64,000 bases of DNA from the NCBI GenBank assembly GCA_944384195.1, contig CALWSK010000003.1, forward strand, positions 1 through 64,000. The letters run 5' to 3'. Shown in pieces: positions 17,419 to 26,276 of this stretch (the first letter of the stretch is position 1; each line of letters starts with the position of its first letter). Made by a program: the position numbers and the translations under genes. The notes beneath the pieces were generated by a model. That model made no database searches, was not told the DNA's origin, and worked only from the letters and a program-made list of their open reading frames with translations. The stretch is from an uncultured Clostridia bacterium (GTDB taxonomy: Bacteria; Bacillota; Clostridia; Lachnospirales; CAG-274).

Positions 17419-18843
17419 CTATAATACTTTGCCTATTAAATAAAAAGTTTTACAATCTGTTATTTTTACATCAATAATATGTCCTATAAGTCTTTCCCCA
17501 CCGCTAAAATGAACAAGACTATTATCTGTAAGACGTCCTTTTAAAGTTTTGCTTTCCTCATCATATTCTTCAGCAAGCACCTTATAAGTTTTGCCCACTT
17601 TTTGCTTATTTATATCTAATATTATAGGATTTAAAGCATCAAGAACCATATTAAAGCCTTTTTTTACAGTTTCTTCGTCCACCTGCTCTTCCATCTTAGC
17701 AGCTGGAGTGCCTGTCCTTTTAGAATATATAAAAGTAAAAGCTCCACTAAATCTAGCTTTCTTAACAACATCTACGGTATCTTCCACTTGCTCTAAAGTT
17801 TCACCAGGAAAGCCCACTATAATATCAGTAGTAAGTGCAATATCTGGAATTTCTTTTCTTATTTTTTCTATTATATGTAAATAATGTTCCTTAGTATAAT
17901 GTCTGTTCATCTTTTTAAGAATTTCATTATTCCCTGCTTGGAAAGGCAAATGAATATGGTTACAAATTTTTTCGCAATCTCTCATAGCAAAAATAAGCTC
18001 GTCCGATAAATCTTTAGGGTGGCTAGTCATAAAGCGGATACGTTCAAGCCCTTCTATCTCATTTACCTTTCTAAGAAGTCTAGCAAAGTCTATATCTTCA
18101 TCAAGTCCTTTTCCATATGAATTTACATTTTGCCCAAGTAAAGTAACTTCCACAACGCCATCTGCCACAAGTTCTCTAATTTCTTTTAAAATATCTTCGC
18201 TTTTACGGCTTCTTTCTCTTCCTCTAACATAAGGTACTATACAGTAAGAGCAAAAATTGTTACACCCAAACATAATATTTACGCTAGCTTTAAAAGGATA
18301 TTTACGAATACTAGGTAAATCTTCTATTATCTCCTTATGTTCTTTCCAAATATCAAAAATACTTTCTCCTGTTTCTATATTAGCATAGACAAGCTCTGGA
18401 AATTTATAAAGATTAAATGTCCCAAAAACAATATCTACGTGTTTATAAGTTTTTTTGATAGTTTCTATAACTATGTCTTGTTGCATCATACAACCACAAA
18501 GAGCAATTTTAAGCTCTGGATTTTTTTCTTTAGCCTTTTTAAGATAGCCAAGATTTCCATAAACCTTATTTTCGGCATTTTCTCTAACACAACAAGTATT
18601 ATATATAATAAAATCTGCGTCTTTTTCTTCTTGAGCATTTATATATCCCATTTCTTTAAGCATACCGTCTAATTTTTCGCTATCTCTAGCATTCATTTGA
18701 CAGCCAAAAGTAGAAATAAACATAGTTTTTTTTCTACCGTGTTTTTGCTCAAACTCTAGATTTATATTTCTAATTTTTTCTATAAAATGTTTTTGCAACA
18801 AGAGTTCTTCTTCAGAAACCTTTATTTCTTCTCTATGTCCCAA
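17419..18843 (-). CDS. miaB: tRNA-2-methylthio-N6-dimethylallyladenosine synthase
   Basis: Radical-SAM methylthiotransferase that modifies A37 of tRNAs reading U-starting codons. Seen: UPF0004 domain with FGCQMN, NTCCVREN and CGCM cysteines; radical SAM cluster GCNNFCSYCIVPYVRG; C-terminal TRAM domain ending HIIDVKITDC. I start it at TTG 18843 (474 residues), because GGAGG lies 8 bases before it; the extra 22 residues of the longest frame are Ile/Asn-rich leader unlike MiaB. Transcribed divergently from the ANTAR gene. Confidence 0.95.
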   Translation of the reverse strand: MGHREEIKVSEEELLLQKHFIEKIRNINLEFEQKHGRKKTMFISTFGCQMNARDSEKLDGMLKEMGYINAQEEKDADFIIYNTCCVRENAENKVYGNLGYLKKAKEKNPELKIALCGCMMQQDIVIETIKKTYKHVDIVFGTFNLYKFPELVYANIETGESIFDIWKEHKEIIEDLPSIRKYPFKASVNIMFGCNNFCSYCIVPYVRGRERSRKSEDILKEIRELVADGVVEVTLLGQNVNSYGKGLDEDIDFARLLRKVNEIEGLERIRFMTSHPKDLSDELIFAMRDCEKICNHIHLPFQAGNNEILKKMNRHYTKEHYLHIIEKIRKEIPDIALTTDIIVGFPGETLEQVEDTVDVVKKARFSGAFTFIYSKRTGTPAAKMEEQVDEETVKKGFNMVLDALNPIILDINKQKVGKTYKVLAEEYDEESKTLKGRLTDNSLVHFSGGERLIGHIIDVKITDCKTFYLIGKVL

Positions 18844-18963
18844 ATTTTTTACCTCCAGAATAATATTTAAAATAATATTTAAAATTATTTTAACATATTC
18901 ATTATACAATATTTATAAAATAAAATCAAGAAAACCTATAATTTAGATAAGATATATTATATC

Positions 18964-18992
18964 TTTACAAAAAAAATAAATTTTGATACAAT
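18964..18992 (+). promoter_or_regulatory. Sigma-A-type promoter for the ANTAR gene
   Basis: TTTACA at 18964-18969, 17-base spacer, TACAAT at 18987-18992. A 17-base palindrome (AAGATATATTATATCTT, 18949-18965) abuts the -35 box and could be an operator. Confidence 0.6.
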
Positions 18993-19018
18993 TTATACAA
19001 ATATAAGGGGGGCTATCT

Positions 19019-19531
19019 ATGCAAATAATACTTGCTTTTTCTTCTAATAAGCTTATATCTACAATAGAAAATATCATACAAAAACACGGCTTAAATAATA
19101 TAATAACTTATACAAATTTATCTTCTTTAAAATCTAATATTCAATCTTTTGAAGACGCAATAATAATAAGCTCTTGTTTTTTATGTGGAGAGCCTCTTTA
19201 TGATTTTATAGATTATTATAAAAATAACATACAATTTATTATAATAGATAAAAGGGATAATCTAAGTATGTGTTCAAAAGATATCCTAACATTAAGTATC
19301 CCCCTAAAGCCAATAGATTTAATCTCTAGTATAAATCTTGGTATATATCATTTAGAAGAGCTAAAAAAGAAAAGAAAACAAGAGCTTATATCAAAAGCAA
19401 AGAGCTTGCTTATAAAAAACCTAAATATAACAGATGAAAAGGCACATAAGACTATACAAAAATTAAGTATGGATAATAGAAAATCTTTAGAAGAAATAGC
19501 AAAGCAAATAATAAAAAAATACCCTTATTAG
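19019..19531 (+). CDS. ANTAR-domain RNA-binding antiterminator
   Basis: 170-residue protein with a degenerate receiver-like N-terminal half (about 1-110) and a C-terminal ANTAR helix bundle (about 118-168, with AKSLLIKNLNITDEKAHK and SLEEIAKQII). ANTAR proteins bind paired hexaloop hairpins in leaders and stop terminator formation. No clear phospho-acceptor Asp is evident. GGGGGG before ATG is a strong ribosome site. Lachnospiraceae often place such genes beside nitrogen-assimilation genes, but here it stands alone, so its RNA target is not evident locally. Confidence 0.85.
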   Translation: MQIILAFSSNKLISTIENIIQKHGLNNIITYTNLSSLKSNIQSFEDAIIISSCFLCGEPLYDFIDYYKNNIQFIIIDKRDNLSMCSKDILTLSIPLKPIDLISSINLGIYHLEELKKKRKQELISKAKSLLIKNLNITDEKAHKTIQKLSMDNRKSLEEIAKQIIKKYPY

Positions 19532-19551
19532 AAAATCTATTAAGGGTATTT
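19517..19551 (+). terminator. Intrinsic terminator of the ANTAR gene
   Basis: AAATACCCTTA and TAAGGGTATTT pair around a 13-base loop; the stop codon lies in the loop. The T/A-rich tail could also serve the converging stalk-protein gene. Confidence 0.8.
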
Positions 19552-19557
19552 TATATA

Positions 19558-21336
19558 TTAGTTAAATATTGCTGTTTTAGTATTGCTATCCCAATCTACA
19601 GAAACGCCAAGAGCATTACCAAGCATTCTAAAAGGTACAAACATTCTACCATCTTTAAGTTCGGCTTTAACACCATTTTCCATATTAATTTTCTTACCAT
19701 CTACAACCATAATGTTGCTATCGGCTTGAAATTGAATAATTTTTTGTTTAAATCCAGATCCATAATATATAACAACAGTTTTACTATTTGCATCCCACTC
19801 TACTTTGCTAGAAATATTATCACTACCAAGCGCAACTGTTACAAATCTTAGAGGCACAAGAACGCTATTGCTAGATGGTTGTATATAAGGGGCTACATCC
19901 ATATCCATAGTTTGCCCATTAACAATAACATTTTTTTGTCCAATAGTTACTTTAACTGTATTATTTGAAATATTTGTATCTTCAGAATTATTTGAACTAG
20001 TGTTATTAGTAGTGCTTTCTTGATAAGAAGTAGTTTCTGTATTTTCATTGCCCACAACATTTATATAATTATTATATCTAAAATAATTTTGTTTACTTTG
20101 TTTTGTTAATTCTTGATTAACATTTTTATCAGCAGTATATACTTTATCTTTATCCGAAATATCGTTTTTAACATAATTATTAATTAAAGCATCTCCGCCA
20201 ATATCAAGTTTATATACACCTAAAGGTATAGAACGATTAGAGCTAACTTTAATATTTTTTATAAGAATAGTAGCTGGTTCATTTTGTGTAGCTTTATCTA
20301 TTTTAAATTTAATTTTACCGTTGTTAACATTAAAATCTTCTTGTTTAATTTCTAATTCTGGACTTCTAATTTCACAATTAGCATCTAAAAACCCAAAATT
20401 TTCTCCATTTTTAAAAGGCCCTTCAAGTCCAATTTCAACATTTTTACCTTGTATAAACATTCCTGGCTTAATTTCTTTAATATAGATATCACTTGTATTA
20501 AATTCTTTATTTTCTGTTCCTATTTTAGTAGTATCAAATTTAATATCTATAGGCGATTGTGCTTTTGCTATAACTCCTTCTCCTTTTACATTATTTTTAT
20601 TAGTCAAAATACATTTTATATCTCCGGCAAAACCAGGAGCCACAGAAAGAGTAAGCTTAAGTTTAAAACCAATAAGCCCTTTATTAAAAGGTTTATAATT
20701 TCCTGCATTTTCAGGCTTAATTCTTAATGTTTGACCATTATTTATAATTTTAAGATCTGAATTTTTAATATCTGTAACATTTGAAGAAAAGTTTATTTTT
20801 TCAGTTATTTCTGCCCCAACAATTTTAACTCCATTTGGCATATTAAAATCTAAGCTATCATAAGATAAAAGCTTGTTATTATAATTTTCCGAAAAACTAA
20901 TTTCTATTTCATTAGTAGTATCTTGCATATTAGAGCTATTAAATCTACCTGATATTAAATTTTTAGGTTCGGAAACAGTAGTAATACTAAAATCATAATT
21001 ACTATTAGAAGAGTTGTCATAATTAAAATTAATACTTGAACTAAACTCATTTATAGCATTAATATCTTCCTTAACTTCATTTTTAATATTTTCTACATTA
21101 GATTCTATTTTAGATTTTATTATTTTTACTTTTTCTATATCAGCTTTTATTTCTGTTTTTACGGCATCTATAGTTGACTTTACTGTTTCTATTTCCGATT
21201 TTATTTGTGATTTTACCTCGTCTATAGTTGTTTTTATTTCATTAATTTTATCCCCTAATATTGATGCACTAGCAGTAGTAGTCATACTAGTAACCATCAT
21301 AAGAGAAGATAATAATATAACAATTTTCTTTTTCAT
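19558..21336 (-). CDS. Secreted surface protein with copper-amine-oxidase-N-like stalk domain
   Basis: 592-residue exported protein. Start placed at ATG 21336, with GGAGGGATAAAT before it, which gives a textbook signal peptide (KKK, hydrophobic core, ASA cut near 23-25). Then a Lys/Glu/Ile coiled coil (about 30-95), two beta-sandwich-like modules (about 110-400), an Asn/Ser/Thr linker, and a C-terminal copper-amine-oxidase N-terminal-like domain (about 470-592) with VPLRFV and MFVPFRMLG. The last domain is common on clostridial surface proteins and does not imply copper oxidase activity. Paralogue of the larger gene at 21494. Role is probably structural in the cell envelope. Confidence 0.85.
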   Translation of the reverse strand: MKKKIVILLSSLMMVTSMTTTASASILGDKINEIKTTIDEVKSQIKSEIETVKSTIDAVKTEIKADIEKVKIIKSKIESNVENIKNEVKEDINAINEFSSSINFNYDNSSNSNYDFSITTVSEPKNLISGRFNSSNMQDTTNEIEISFSENYNNKLLSYDSLDFNMPNGVKIVGAEITEKINFSSNVTDIKNSDLKIINNGQTLRIKPENAGNYKPFNKGLIGFKLKLTLSVAPGFAGDIKCILTNKNNVKGEGVIAKAQSPIDIKFDTTKIGTENKEFNTSDIYIKEIKPGMFIQGKNVEIGLEGPFKNGENFGFLDANCEIRSPELEIKQEDFNVNNGKIKFKIDKATQNEPATILIKNIKVSSNRSIPLGVYKLDIGGDALINNYVKNDISDKDKVYTADKNVNQELTKQSKQNYFRYNNYINVVGNENTETTSYQESTTNNTSSNNSEDTNISNNTVKVTIGQKNVIVNGQTMDMDVAPYIQPSSNSVLVPLRFVTVALGSDNISSKVEWDANSKTVVIYYGSGFKQKIIQFQADSNIMVVDGKKINMENGVKAELKDGRMFVPFRMLGNALGVSVDWDSNTKTAIFN

Positions 21337-21448
21337 ATTTATCCCTCCATATAAGATAATAATACAAAATATTTCTCTATTATAATAATAAATGTAAATA
21401 TACATTTTAGCAATAGTTTTATATATAATATAATTAATTTGTAATATA

Positions 21449-21476
21449 AAAAAAGCTCCTTTAAAGGAGCTTTTTT
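21449..21476 (-). terminator. Intrinsic terminator of the large surface-protein gene
   Basis: GCTCCTTTAAAGGAGC palindrome (21455-21470) flanked by A-run and T-run. It lies between the two paralogues, so they are separate transcripts. Confidence 0.9.
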
Positions 21477-21493
21477 ATAAACCTAATACTAAA

Positions 21494-24400
21494 TTATTTT
21501 TTAGCAGCAGCTGTAGTTGTTTCAGTAGTAGATTCTGCTTTAGTTGTGCTAGTAGTAGAATCTTCTTTTTTAGTTGTAGTTGTAGCTGTTGTAGTAGCTG
21601 TAGTTGTTTCTTTAGTAGTAGTTGTAGTTACGTTAGCGTTTCTAGAGTTTTCAGCATTGTAGATAGCTGTTCTAGTTTCTGGATCCCAAGATACGCTTAC
21701 GCCAAGAGCTTGACCAAGTGCTCTAAATGGAACGAACATTCTACCTTCTTTGATTTCAGCTTTTACACCATATTCCATAGGAATTCTAGTACCGTCTACA
21801 GTCATAATGTTGCTACCAGCTTGGAATTGAATAATTTTTTGGCCAGTACCAGCACCGTAGTAGATAGTTACAGTTTTGCTGTTTTGATCCCAAGCTACTT
21901 TGCTAGATTGATCTGGATTAGCTACGTTAGCGCTATCTACACCAAGAGCTACAGCAACAAATCTTAATGGAACCATTGTGCTATTGCTAGAAGCTTGGAT
22001 GTAAGGAGCTACGTCCATATCTAATGTTTGACCACCAACAACAACAGTTTTTTCACCAACGCTTACTTTAACAGTTTCATTGAATGTACCTGTTTCAGTA
22101 ACAACGTTTACATAATCTTTGATTTCAAAGTATTCTGTTCTGTCTTGGTTAGCTAATTGTTTTTTGTCAGCTGAAGTTAAGCTGCTTAAGTTGTAGTTTT
22201 TGTCATCGTTAGATACTTGTACAACACCATTTTTATCTTTAGTTGCAGAATAGTTGTTAAGAACAGCATCTCCAGCAACTGTTAAGTTGTAGCTACCAAA
22301 TGGTACAGAACGGTTAGTACCGATTTTTACGTTTTTGATAGTAATTGTAGATGGGTTTTTAGTAGAGTTTCTGTTAACTTTGAATTTGATAACATCATTT
22401 TCTACTTTGAAGTCTTTATCTTTAACTTCTAATTCTCCACCGCTTACTTCATAGCTTGCTTGAGAGAAACCGATAGTATTGCCACCTTTGAAAGGAGCTT
22501 TAAGACCGATTACTACTTCTTTATTTTGTAAGAACATACCAGGTTTAGCTTCTGTGATTACGATATCAGCAGTGTTGTAATCTTGGTATCCTAAGTTGAT
22601 TTTAGTGTTTTTAGTTTCAATTTTGAATGGAGCTATAGCTTTAGCGATTACAGTTTCAACTTTAGCGTCAGAACCTTGACCGCCACCAGTTACAGTACAT
22701 TTAATATCTCCTGCAAAATCTGGAGCTACAGATAATTCAAATTTAAGTTTGAAGCTAGCTAAGTTTTTACCAGCATTGCTATTTACTTGGTATCCATTAG
22801 GTTTAAGTCTTAATGTTTTACCATTGTTGATGATTTCAAAATCATCTTTAGCAAGGTTGTTCATATTTCTTATTTCAGAAAGCTCAGCATCTACGATTTT
22901 AACACCTTCTGGAAGGTTGAAATCTAAGCTTCTGCTAGAAATTAAGCTACCAGATACTAATTCAGAGAATTTAACTTCTACTGTTTGGCTATCTTGTAAA
23001 TTCATATTTACAGTATCTTTTTCATAGCTTCTACCTGCTACTATTTCTTTAGCTTGTTTAGCAGTTTCAAGTTTGAAACCAATAGCTTCTCTTTTAGCTA
23101 CTTTGATAGTTTTGCTATCAATGTTATCTCCAGATACAGTAAGTTCTACATCACCAAAGTTTTTAGTATTAACAGGAGATACTTTTAATCCTTTAATGCT
23201 AAGGCCAATTGGATTTTCACGTTTAGTAAGACCACTTACAGTTACTTGGATAGAGCTTTGATTATCATTGCTTATATATTTAGCAGAATCTACTTTAATA
23301 GTATTAGCACCTGATGCATCTGTTACAGTTAAACCAAGATTAACACCTGTGTTATCAAATTTGAAACCAGAGTTAAGTTTTAAAGTAAATGTAGCTTTAT
23401 CAGCACCATTAGCTATTGTTTGTCTTACATTTTCTCTAATTGTTACTTGATCTAAAGCTAAGCTTTCATCAAAAGATTTAACAGAGCTTGTAGGATATAC
23501 TAAAGTTGTAGAACCTTCACCAGTTCCTTTAGTAATAGTAAATTCTTTACCTATAACGTTTGAGTTATAATCAGCATTTACTTTTGCTTTAACAGGACCA
23601 TCTCCAGTTACTTTAACACCGCCAAGAGGTAAAGCAAGATATGGTTTTTCATCTGTAGCATATACAACTTTCGTATCTGCATCATTTTGTAATAAACCAC
23701 CAGATATAGGATCTGTAACAGTTGTTGGGCATAATCTAATATATCCTTTTATAGTGTTTAACTGTACATCACCACTTCCATCTTCTAAAACTTTTATAGT
23801 TCCATTATCATCTTTAAATATTTCCATAGATAAAGTAGTATTATTTACTGTAGTTCCAGCCTTAACAGCAGTAGTATCTGCATATATACCTGTAGCTTTA
23901 TCTTTATTATCTATCATATCATTAGTAATATTGATAGAAGGTGTAACTTTAGCTTCTGTAGGACTAAGAATTTCTATATTGTATGGTATAGTTCTAAGAA
24001 GAGTTTCTGTAGAAGATGGAGCATCTGCATAAGATTTTTTAAGCTCTGTCCCAACCGCATCTGTAGCACTACCTGAGCTAGTAGCTTTTAAACCAGTAGA
24101 TACTTCAGTTGTTATACCATTTTTAATCTTTCCAGCAGTACTACTACTTGAGTGTTTCATATCCGCAATTACTGCTTCTATTTTTGCAATTAAATTACTA
24201 GAAACTTTACCAAGATCTGATTTTAAATCCTCAAGACTAATAATCGCTCCATCATCAGCAACAAAACCTTTAACTTTACCAGATTCAATTATAAATGAGT
24301 TTGTTGGAGCCTTATCTAAAACTTGACCTGGTGTAGAATATTCAGCAGCTGTTGCATAATTTACAACATGACCATTTATTACATTACTAGCTATATAATT

Positions 24401-24787
24401 TTTATTATTAATTGTAGTAGTTACTGGTGTACTCCCTGTATTTTGATATGCAAAACCTGCATTAGCTATATCTGTTTGGCTAGCACCTGCTTGTAAATCA
24501 CCAAAAGTACCATTTTCAAGAGTTACTGTAAAATTACCATTAGGAACAGTAATATCTCCTGTAGAAGTGTTTTCAAGTATTAATTTTAATACACTTTTTC
24601 TATTTTTTAATTCACTTTCAGTTTTATAGTTTTTATAGTTTGAAGCATTAGCATCAATAGTAGAACCTACTTTACCAAAACCAGTGTTTATAACTGAATC
24701 AGATTTTAATTCAACAGCACTAGCAGTCATAGGCATTGCACTAGCAACCATCATAGCTGATAATAAAACCGCAATTTTTCTTTTCAT
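21494..24787 (-). CDS. Large surface-layer-like protein with stalk domain and Thr-rich tail
   Basis: 1097-residue exported protein. Signal peptide (MKRKIAVLLSAMMVASA, cut after ASA near 25); N-terminal third (about 26-430) of low-similarity beta-rich sequence; two or three cohesin-like beta modules (about 440-900) that match the paralogue at 19558; copper-amine-oxidase-N-like stalk (about 925-1050) with VPLRFVAVALG and MFVPFRALG; then about 45 residues almost all Thr, Lys, Ser, Glu and Ala, a probable glycosylation or wall-spanning tail. The distal two thirds use ATC, AAC and TTC codons typical of very high expression. Two promoters and a strong GGAGGAAAT ribosome site agree. Main S-layer protein is the best inference; no SLH or CWB2 anchor is present. 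Confidence 0.85.
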   Translation of the reverse strand: MKRKIAVLLSAMMVASAMPMTASAVELKSDSVINTGFGKVGSTIDANASNYKNYKTESELKNRKSVLKLILENTSTGDITVPNGNFTVTLENGTFGDLQAGASQTDIANAGFAYQNTGSTPVTTTINNKNYIASNVINGHVVNYATAAEYSTPGQVLDKAPTNSFIIESGKVKGFVADDGAIISLEDLKSDLGKVSSNLIAKIEAVIADMKHSSSSTAGKIKNGITTEVSTGLKATSSGSATDAVGTELKKSYADAPSSTETLLRTIPYNIEILSPTEAKVTPSINITNDMIDNKDKATGIYADTTAVKAGTTVNNTTLSMEIFKDDNGTIKVLEDGSGDVQLNTIKGYIRLCPTTVTDPISGGLLQNDADTKVVYATDEKPYLALPLGGVKVTGDGPVKAKVNADYNSNVIGKEFTITKGTGEGSTTLVYPTSSVKSFDESLALDQVTIRENVRQTIANGADKATFTLKLNSGFKFDNTGVNLGLTVTDASGANTIKVDSAKYISNDNQSSIQVTVSGLTKRENPIGLSIKGLKVSPVNTKNFGDVELTVSGDNIDSKTIKVAKREAIGFKLETAKQAKEIVAGRSYEKDTVNMNLQDSQTVEVKFSELVSGSLISSRSLDFNLPEGVKIVDAELSEIRNMNNLAKDDFEIINNGKTLRLKPNGYQVNSNAGKNLASFKLKFELSVAPDFAGDIKCTVTGGGQGSDAKVETVIAKAIAPFKIETKNTKINLGYQDYNTADIVITEAKPGMFLQNKEVVIGLKAPFKGGNTIGFSQASYEVSGGELEVKDKDFKVENDVIKFKVNRNSTKNPSTITIKNVKIGTNRSVPFGSYNLTVAGDAVLNNYSATKDKNGVVQVSNDDKNYNLSSLTSADKKQLANQDRTEYFEIKDYVNVVTETGTFNETVKVSVGEKTVVVGGQTLDMDVAPYIQASSNSTMVPLRFVAVALGVDSANVANPDQSSKVAWDQNSKTVTIYYGAGTGQKIIQFQAGSNIMTVDGTRIPMEYGVKAEIKEGRMFVPFRALGQALGVSVSWDPETRTAIYNAENSRNANVTTTTTKETTTATTTATTTTKKEDSTTSTTKAESTTETTTAAAKK

Positions 24788-24851
24788 TATAATTTCCTCC
24801 TAAATTTTTAAGTGTTGAGCTTGGCTAAGCCTTGCCCTCCATCGTGTTACT

Positions 24852-24880
24852 ATTATAGCATTGCAAACCTTTATAGTCAA
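24852..24880 (-). promoter_or_regulatory. Proximal promoter P1 of the large surface-protein gene
   Basis: Minus strand TTGACT (24880-24875), 17-base spacer, TATAAT (24857-24852): a near-consensus sigma-A promoter giving a leader of about 58 bases that holds the GGAGGAAAT ribosome site. Confidence 0.85.
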
Positions 24881-24892
24881 TATTGTTTGTTA

Positions 24893-25088
24893 AACTGTAA
24901 TATTATTGTAACATTTTTTATTGTGAACTAAGTTTATACCTTATTAATAACTTAGTAAGCTTTTTTGTTAGTTTTAAAAGGCTTTTTCTTTTTTATTTTG
25001 TTTTGTTTGCCTTGCTTGTATATAATATAACACCACATAAAACTTTTTGCAATACCTTTTGGCATATTGTAATTTAACTGTAATATTA
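24893..25088 (-). repeat. Pair of direct 13-bp motifs upstream of P1 and P2
   Basis: Minus-strand TAATATTACAGTT occurs at 24905-24893 and 25088-25076, each with TGTTACA shortly before it. They end 12 and 23 bases upstream of the -35 boxes of P1 and P2, a difference of 11 bases or one helical turn. Likely binding sites for one regulator. The intervening bases otherwise hold only promoter P2. Confidence 0.6.
25024..25052 (-). promoter_or_regulatory. Distal promoter P2 of the large surface-protein gene
   Basis: Minus strand TTGCAA (25052-25047), 17-base spacer, TATATT (25029-25024). Would give a leader of roughly 230 bases reading through P1. Confidence 0.6.
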
Positions 25089-25137
25089 GTTATATGTTTG
25101 TAACATTTACGTCTAAATGATTTTTATCTTATTATTG

Positions 25138-25167
25138 AAAAAAGCCCAGAACCTCACGGCGCTGGGC
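25138..25167 (-). terminator. Second, G+C-rich terminator after the 25.2-kb RNA
   Basis: Minus strand GCCCAG, 12-base loop CGCCGTGAGGTT, CTGGGC, then six T. It directly follows the T-run of the RNA at 25172, so the two terminators are in tandem and insulate the surface-protein promoters. Confidence 0.88.
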
Positions 25168-25171
25168 AAAT

Positions 25172-25354
25172 AAAAAAGGTAGTTAGCAGAGCTACCCTAA
25201 ATCAATTTTATGTAAATGCAAAGTAAAGATAAAGCTAATTATTCCTTATCTTAAGAGAGTATAGAAATGATAACACCTAAAAATAATACACTCTAGGTTA
25301 TCCTAGGACTAAAAAGATATAAAATAAATAAAATCGACAAAACTAACTACCTTT
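25172..25354 (-). ncRNA. Autonomous structured RNA, about 183 nt, 6S-like layout
   Basis: A transcript with its own promoter (25362-25390) and its own T-run (25177-25172). Its two ends pair: GGTAGTTAG just after the start with CTAACTACC just before the T-run; inside that, TCGATTTTAT pairs with ATAAAATTGA (10 bp, one G-U). Further in are a hairpin GATAACCTA/TAGGTGTTATC and a hairpin AAGATAA/TTATCTT. The 3' arm can also pair locally (GGTAG/CTACC), forming a terminator. Length, end-to-end closing stem and interior loops recall 6S RNA, but I cannot confirm the family; an orphan regulatory RNA is the alternative. No ORF. Confidence 0.6.
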
Positions 25355-25361
25355 GTTATAT

Positions 25362-25390
25362 ATTATATACTACTTTTTCCATTTTGTAAA
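25362..25390 (-). promoter_or_regulatory. Promoter of the 25.2-kb RNA
   Basis: Minus strand TTTACA (25390-25385), 17-base spacer, TATAAT (25367-25362). Predicted start about 25354, exactly at the base of the closing stem of the RNA. Confidence 0.75.
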
Positions 25391-25431
25391 ACATTTTTTA
25401 AAAAATAATTAATTTATTTTTCATGTTATAT

Positions 25432-25467
25432 AAAAAAGGCTGTAAACCTTCCTACTTGTTTACAGCC
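25432..25467 (-). terminator. Terminator of the rplU-prp-rpmA operon
   Basis: GGCTGTAAAC and GTTTACAGCC form a perfect 10-bp stem with a 10-base loop, followed on the minus strand by TTTTTTA. Confidence 0.9.
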
Positions 25468-25526
25468 ATTATCCTAAATTTTTTCCAAAAGATAAAACTT
25501 TATCTCCTCAAATAAAATTTTATCCA

Positions 25527-25606
25527 CTTATTTTTTATTAGATTTTTTCTCTTTGTTTGATTTTTTCTTATTTTTTATTAGATTTTTTCTCTTTGTTTGA
25601 TTTTTT
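25527..25606. repeat. Tandem 40-bp direct repeat downstream of rpmA
   Basis: Two adjacent near-identical 40-bp copies (ATTTTTTATTAGATTTTTTC core). On the minus strand one frame reads KKSNKEKKSNKK twice, but it has no start codon and a stop in each copy, so it is not a gene. A 10-bp hairpin (TATTGACTAA/TTAGTCAATA, 25618-25648) sits between it and rpmA; it may stabilise the mRNA 3' end. Confidence 0.85.
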
Positions 25607-25677
25607 CTTCCTAAATATATTGACTAAGCTTCCCCTCTTTAGTCAATAGTAATGCTTTCAAAAATTATTTAAAGTTT

Positions 25678-25959
25678 TTATTCAACAGGACGAACTGAAA
25701 GCTGTTTTTTGTCTCTGCCTTTTCTTTCGTATCTAACGATACCATCTACTAATGCAAATAATGTGTCATTGCCACCTCTACCTACATTAACTCCAGGATG
25801 AATTTTTGTTCCCCTTTGAGTGTAAAGAATGTTTCCAGCCTTTACAAATTGACCATCAGCACGTTTTGGCCCAAGTCTTTTAGATTCAGAGTCCCTACCG
25901 TTTTTAGTAGAACCTACACCTTTTTTATGAGCGAAAAACTGAAGATTAATTCTAAGCAT
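25678..25959 (-). CDS. rpmA: 50S ribosomal protein L27
   Basis: 93-residue L27 at the ribosomal peptidyl-transferase end. Seen: Firmicute-type N-terminal extension [10 protein letters not shown] before [14 protein letters not shown]. This extension must be cut after FFA for L27 to work, and the protease for it, Prp, is the gene in front. The ATG shares its A with the Prp stop codon (TAATG), with GGGAGGTG upstream, giving tight coupling. Confidence 0.98.
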   Translation of the reverse strand: MLRINLQFFAHKKGVGSTKNGRDSESKRLGPKRADGQFVKAGNILYTQRGTKIHPGVNVGRGGNDTLFALVDGIVRYERKGRDKKQLSVRPVE

Positions 25960-26270
25960 TATTTCACCTCCCTATTTTTTATTGATATATCTTTTGGATA
26001 TTCTTGAGCTATTCCTCTTAGCCCAAGCTCCAAAGATAGCAATAATATTTTAGCATCTTCTCCTATGCTATCTGCCTCAAGCTCACATTTTAAATATCCG
26101 CCTAAGTCGTCATATTCAAGAGAAAATACACATTCAGTAAAAGCATCAAGACTATTTACTGTGTTTAAAGTGAGGATAGAAACAGCAGAACACACAATGT
26201 CTCTTCCGTGATTTCTTACCTCAAAGCCCACTATCTCAGAACCTTTTTTAAAAAATATGGCCTCTATCAT
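25959..26270 (-). CDS. prp: Ribosomal-processing cysteine protease Prp
   Basis: 103-residue cysteine protease that trims the N-terminus of L27. Seen: catalytic His in GFEVRNHG and catalytic Cys in [10 protein letters not shown], about 12 residues apart, and the C-terminal [14 protein letters not shown]. Fixed position between rplU and rpmA supports the call. No strong ribosome site; translation is probably coupled to the rplU stop 6 bases upstream. Confidence 0.95.
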   Translation of the reverse strand: MIEAIFFKKGSEIVGFEVRNHGRDIVCSAVSILTLNTVNSLDAFTECVFSLEYDDLGGYLKCELEADSIGEDAKILLLSLELGLRGIAQEYPKDISIKNREVK

Positions 26271-26276
26271 AAAATA

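Noticed and set aside
25527..25606. Lys-rich peptide encoded by the 40-bp repeats
   Set aside because: No start codon or ribosome site, and a stop in each copy.
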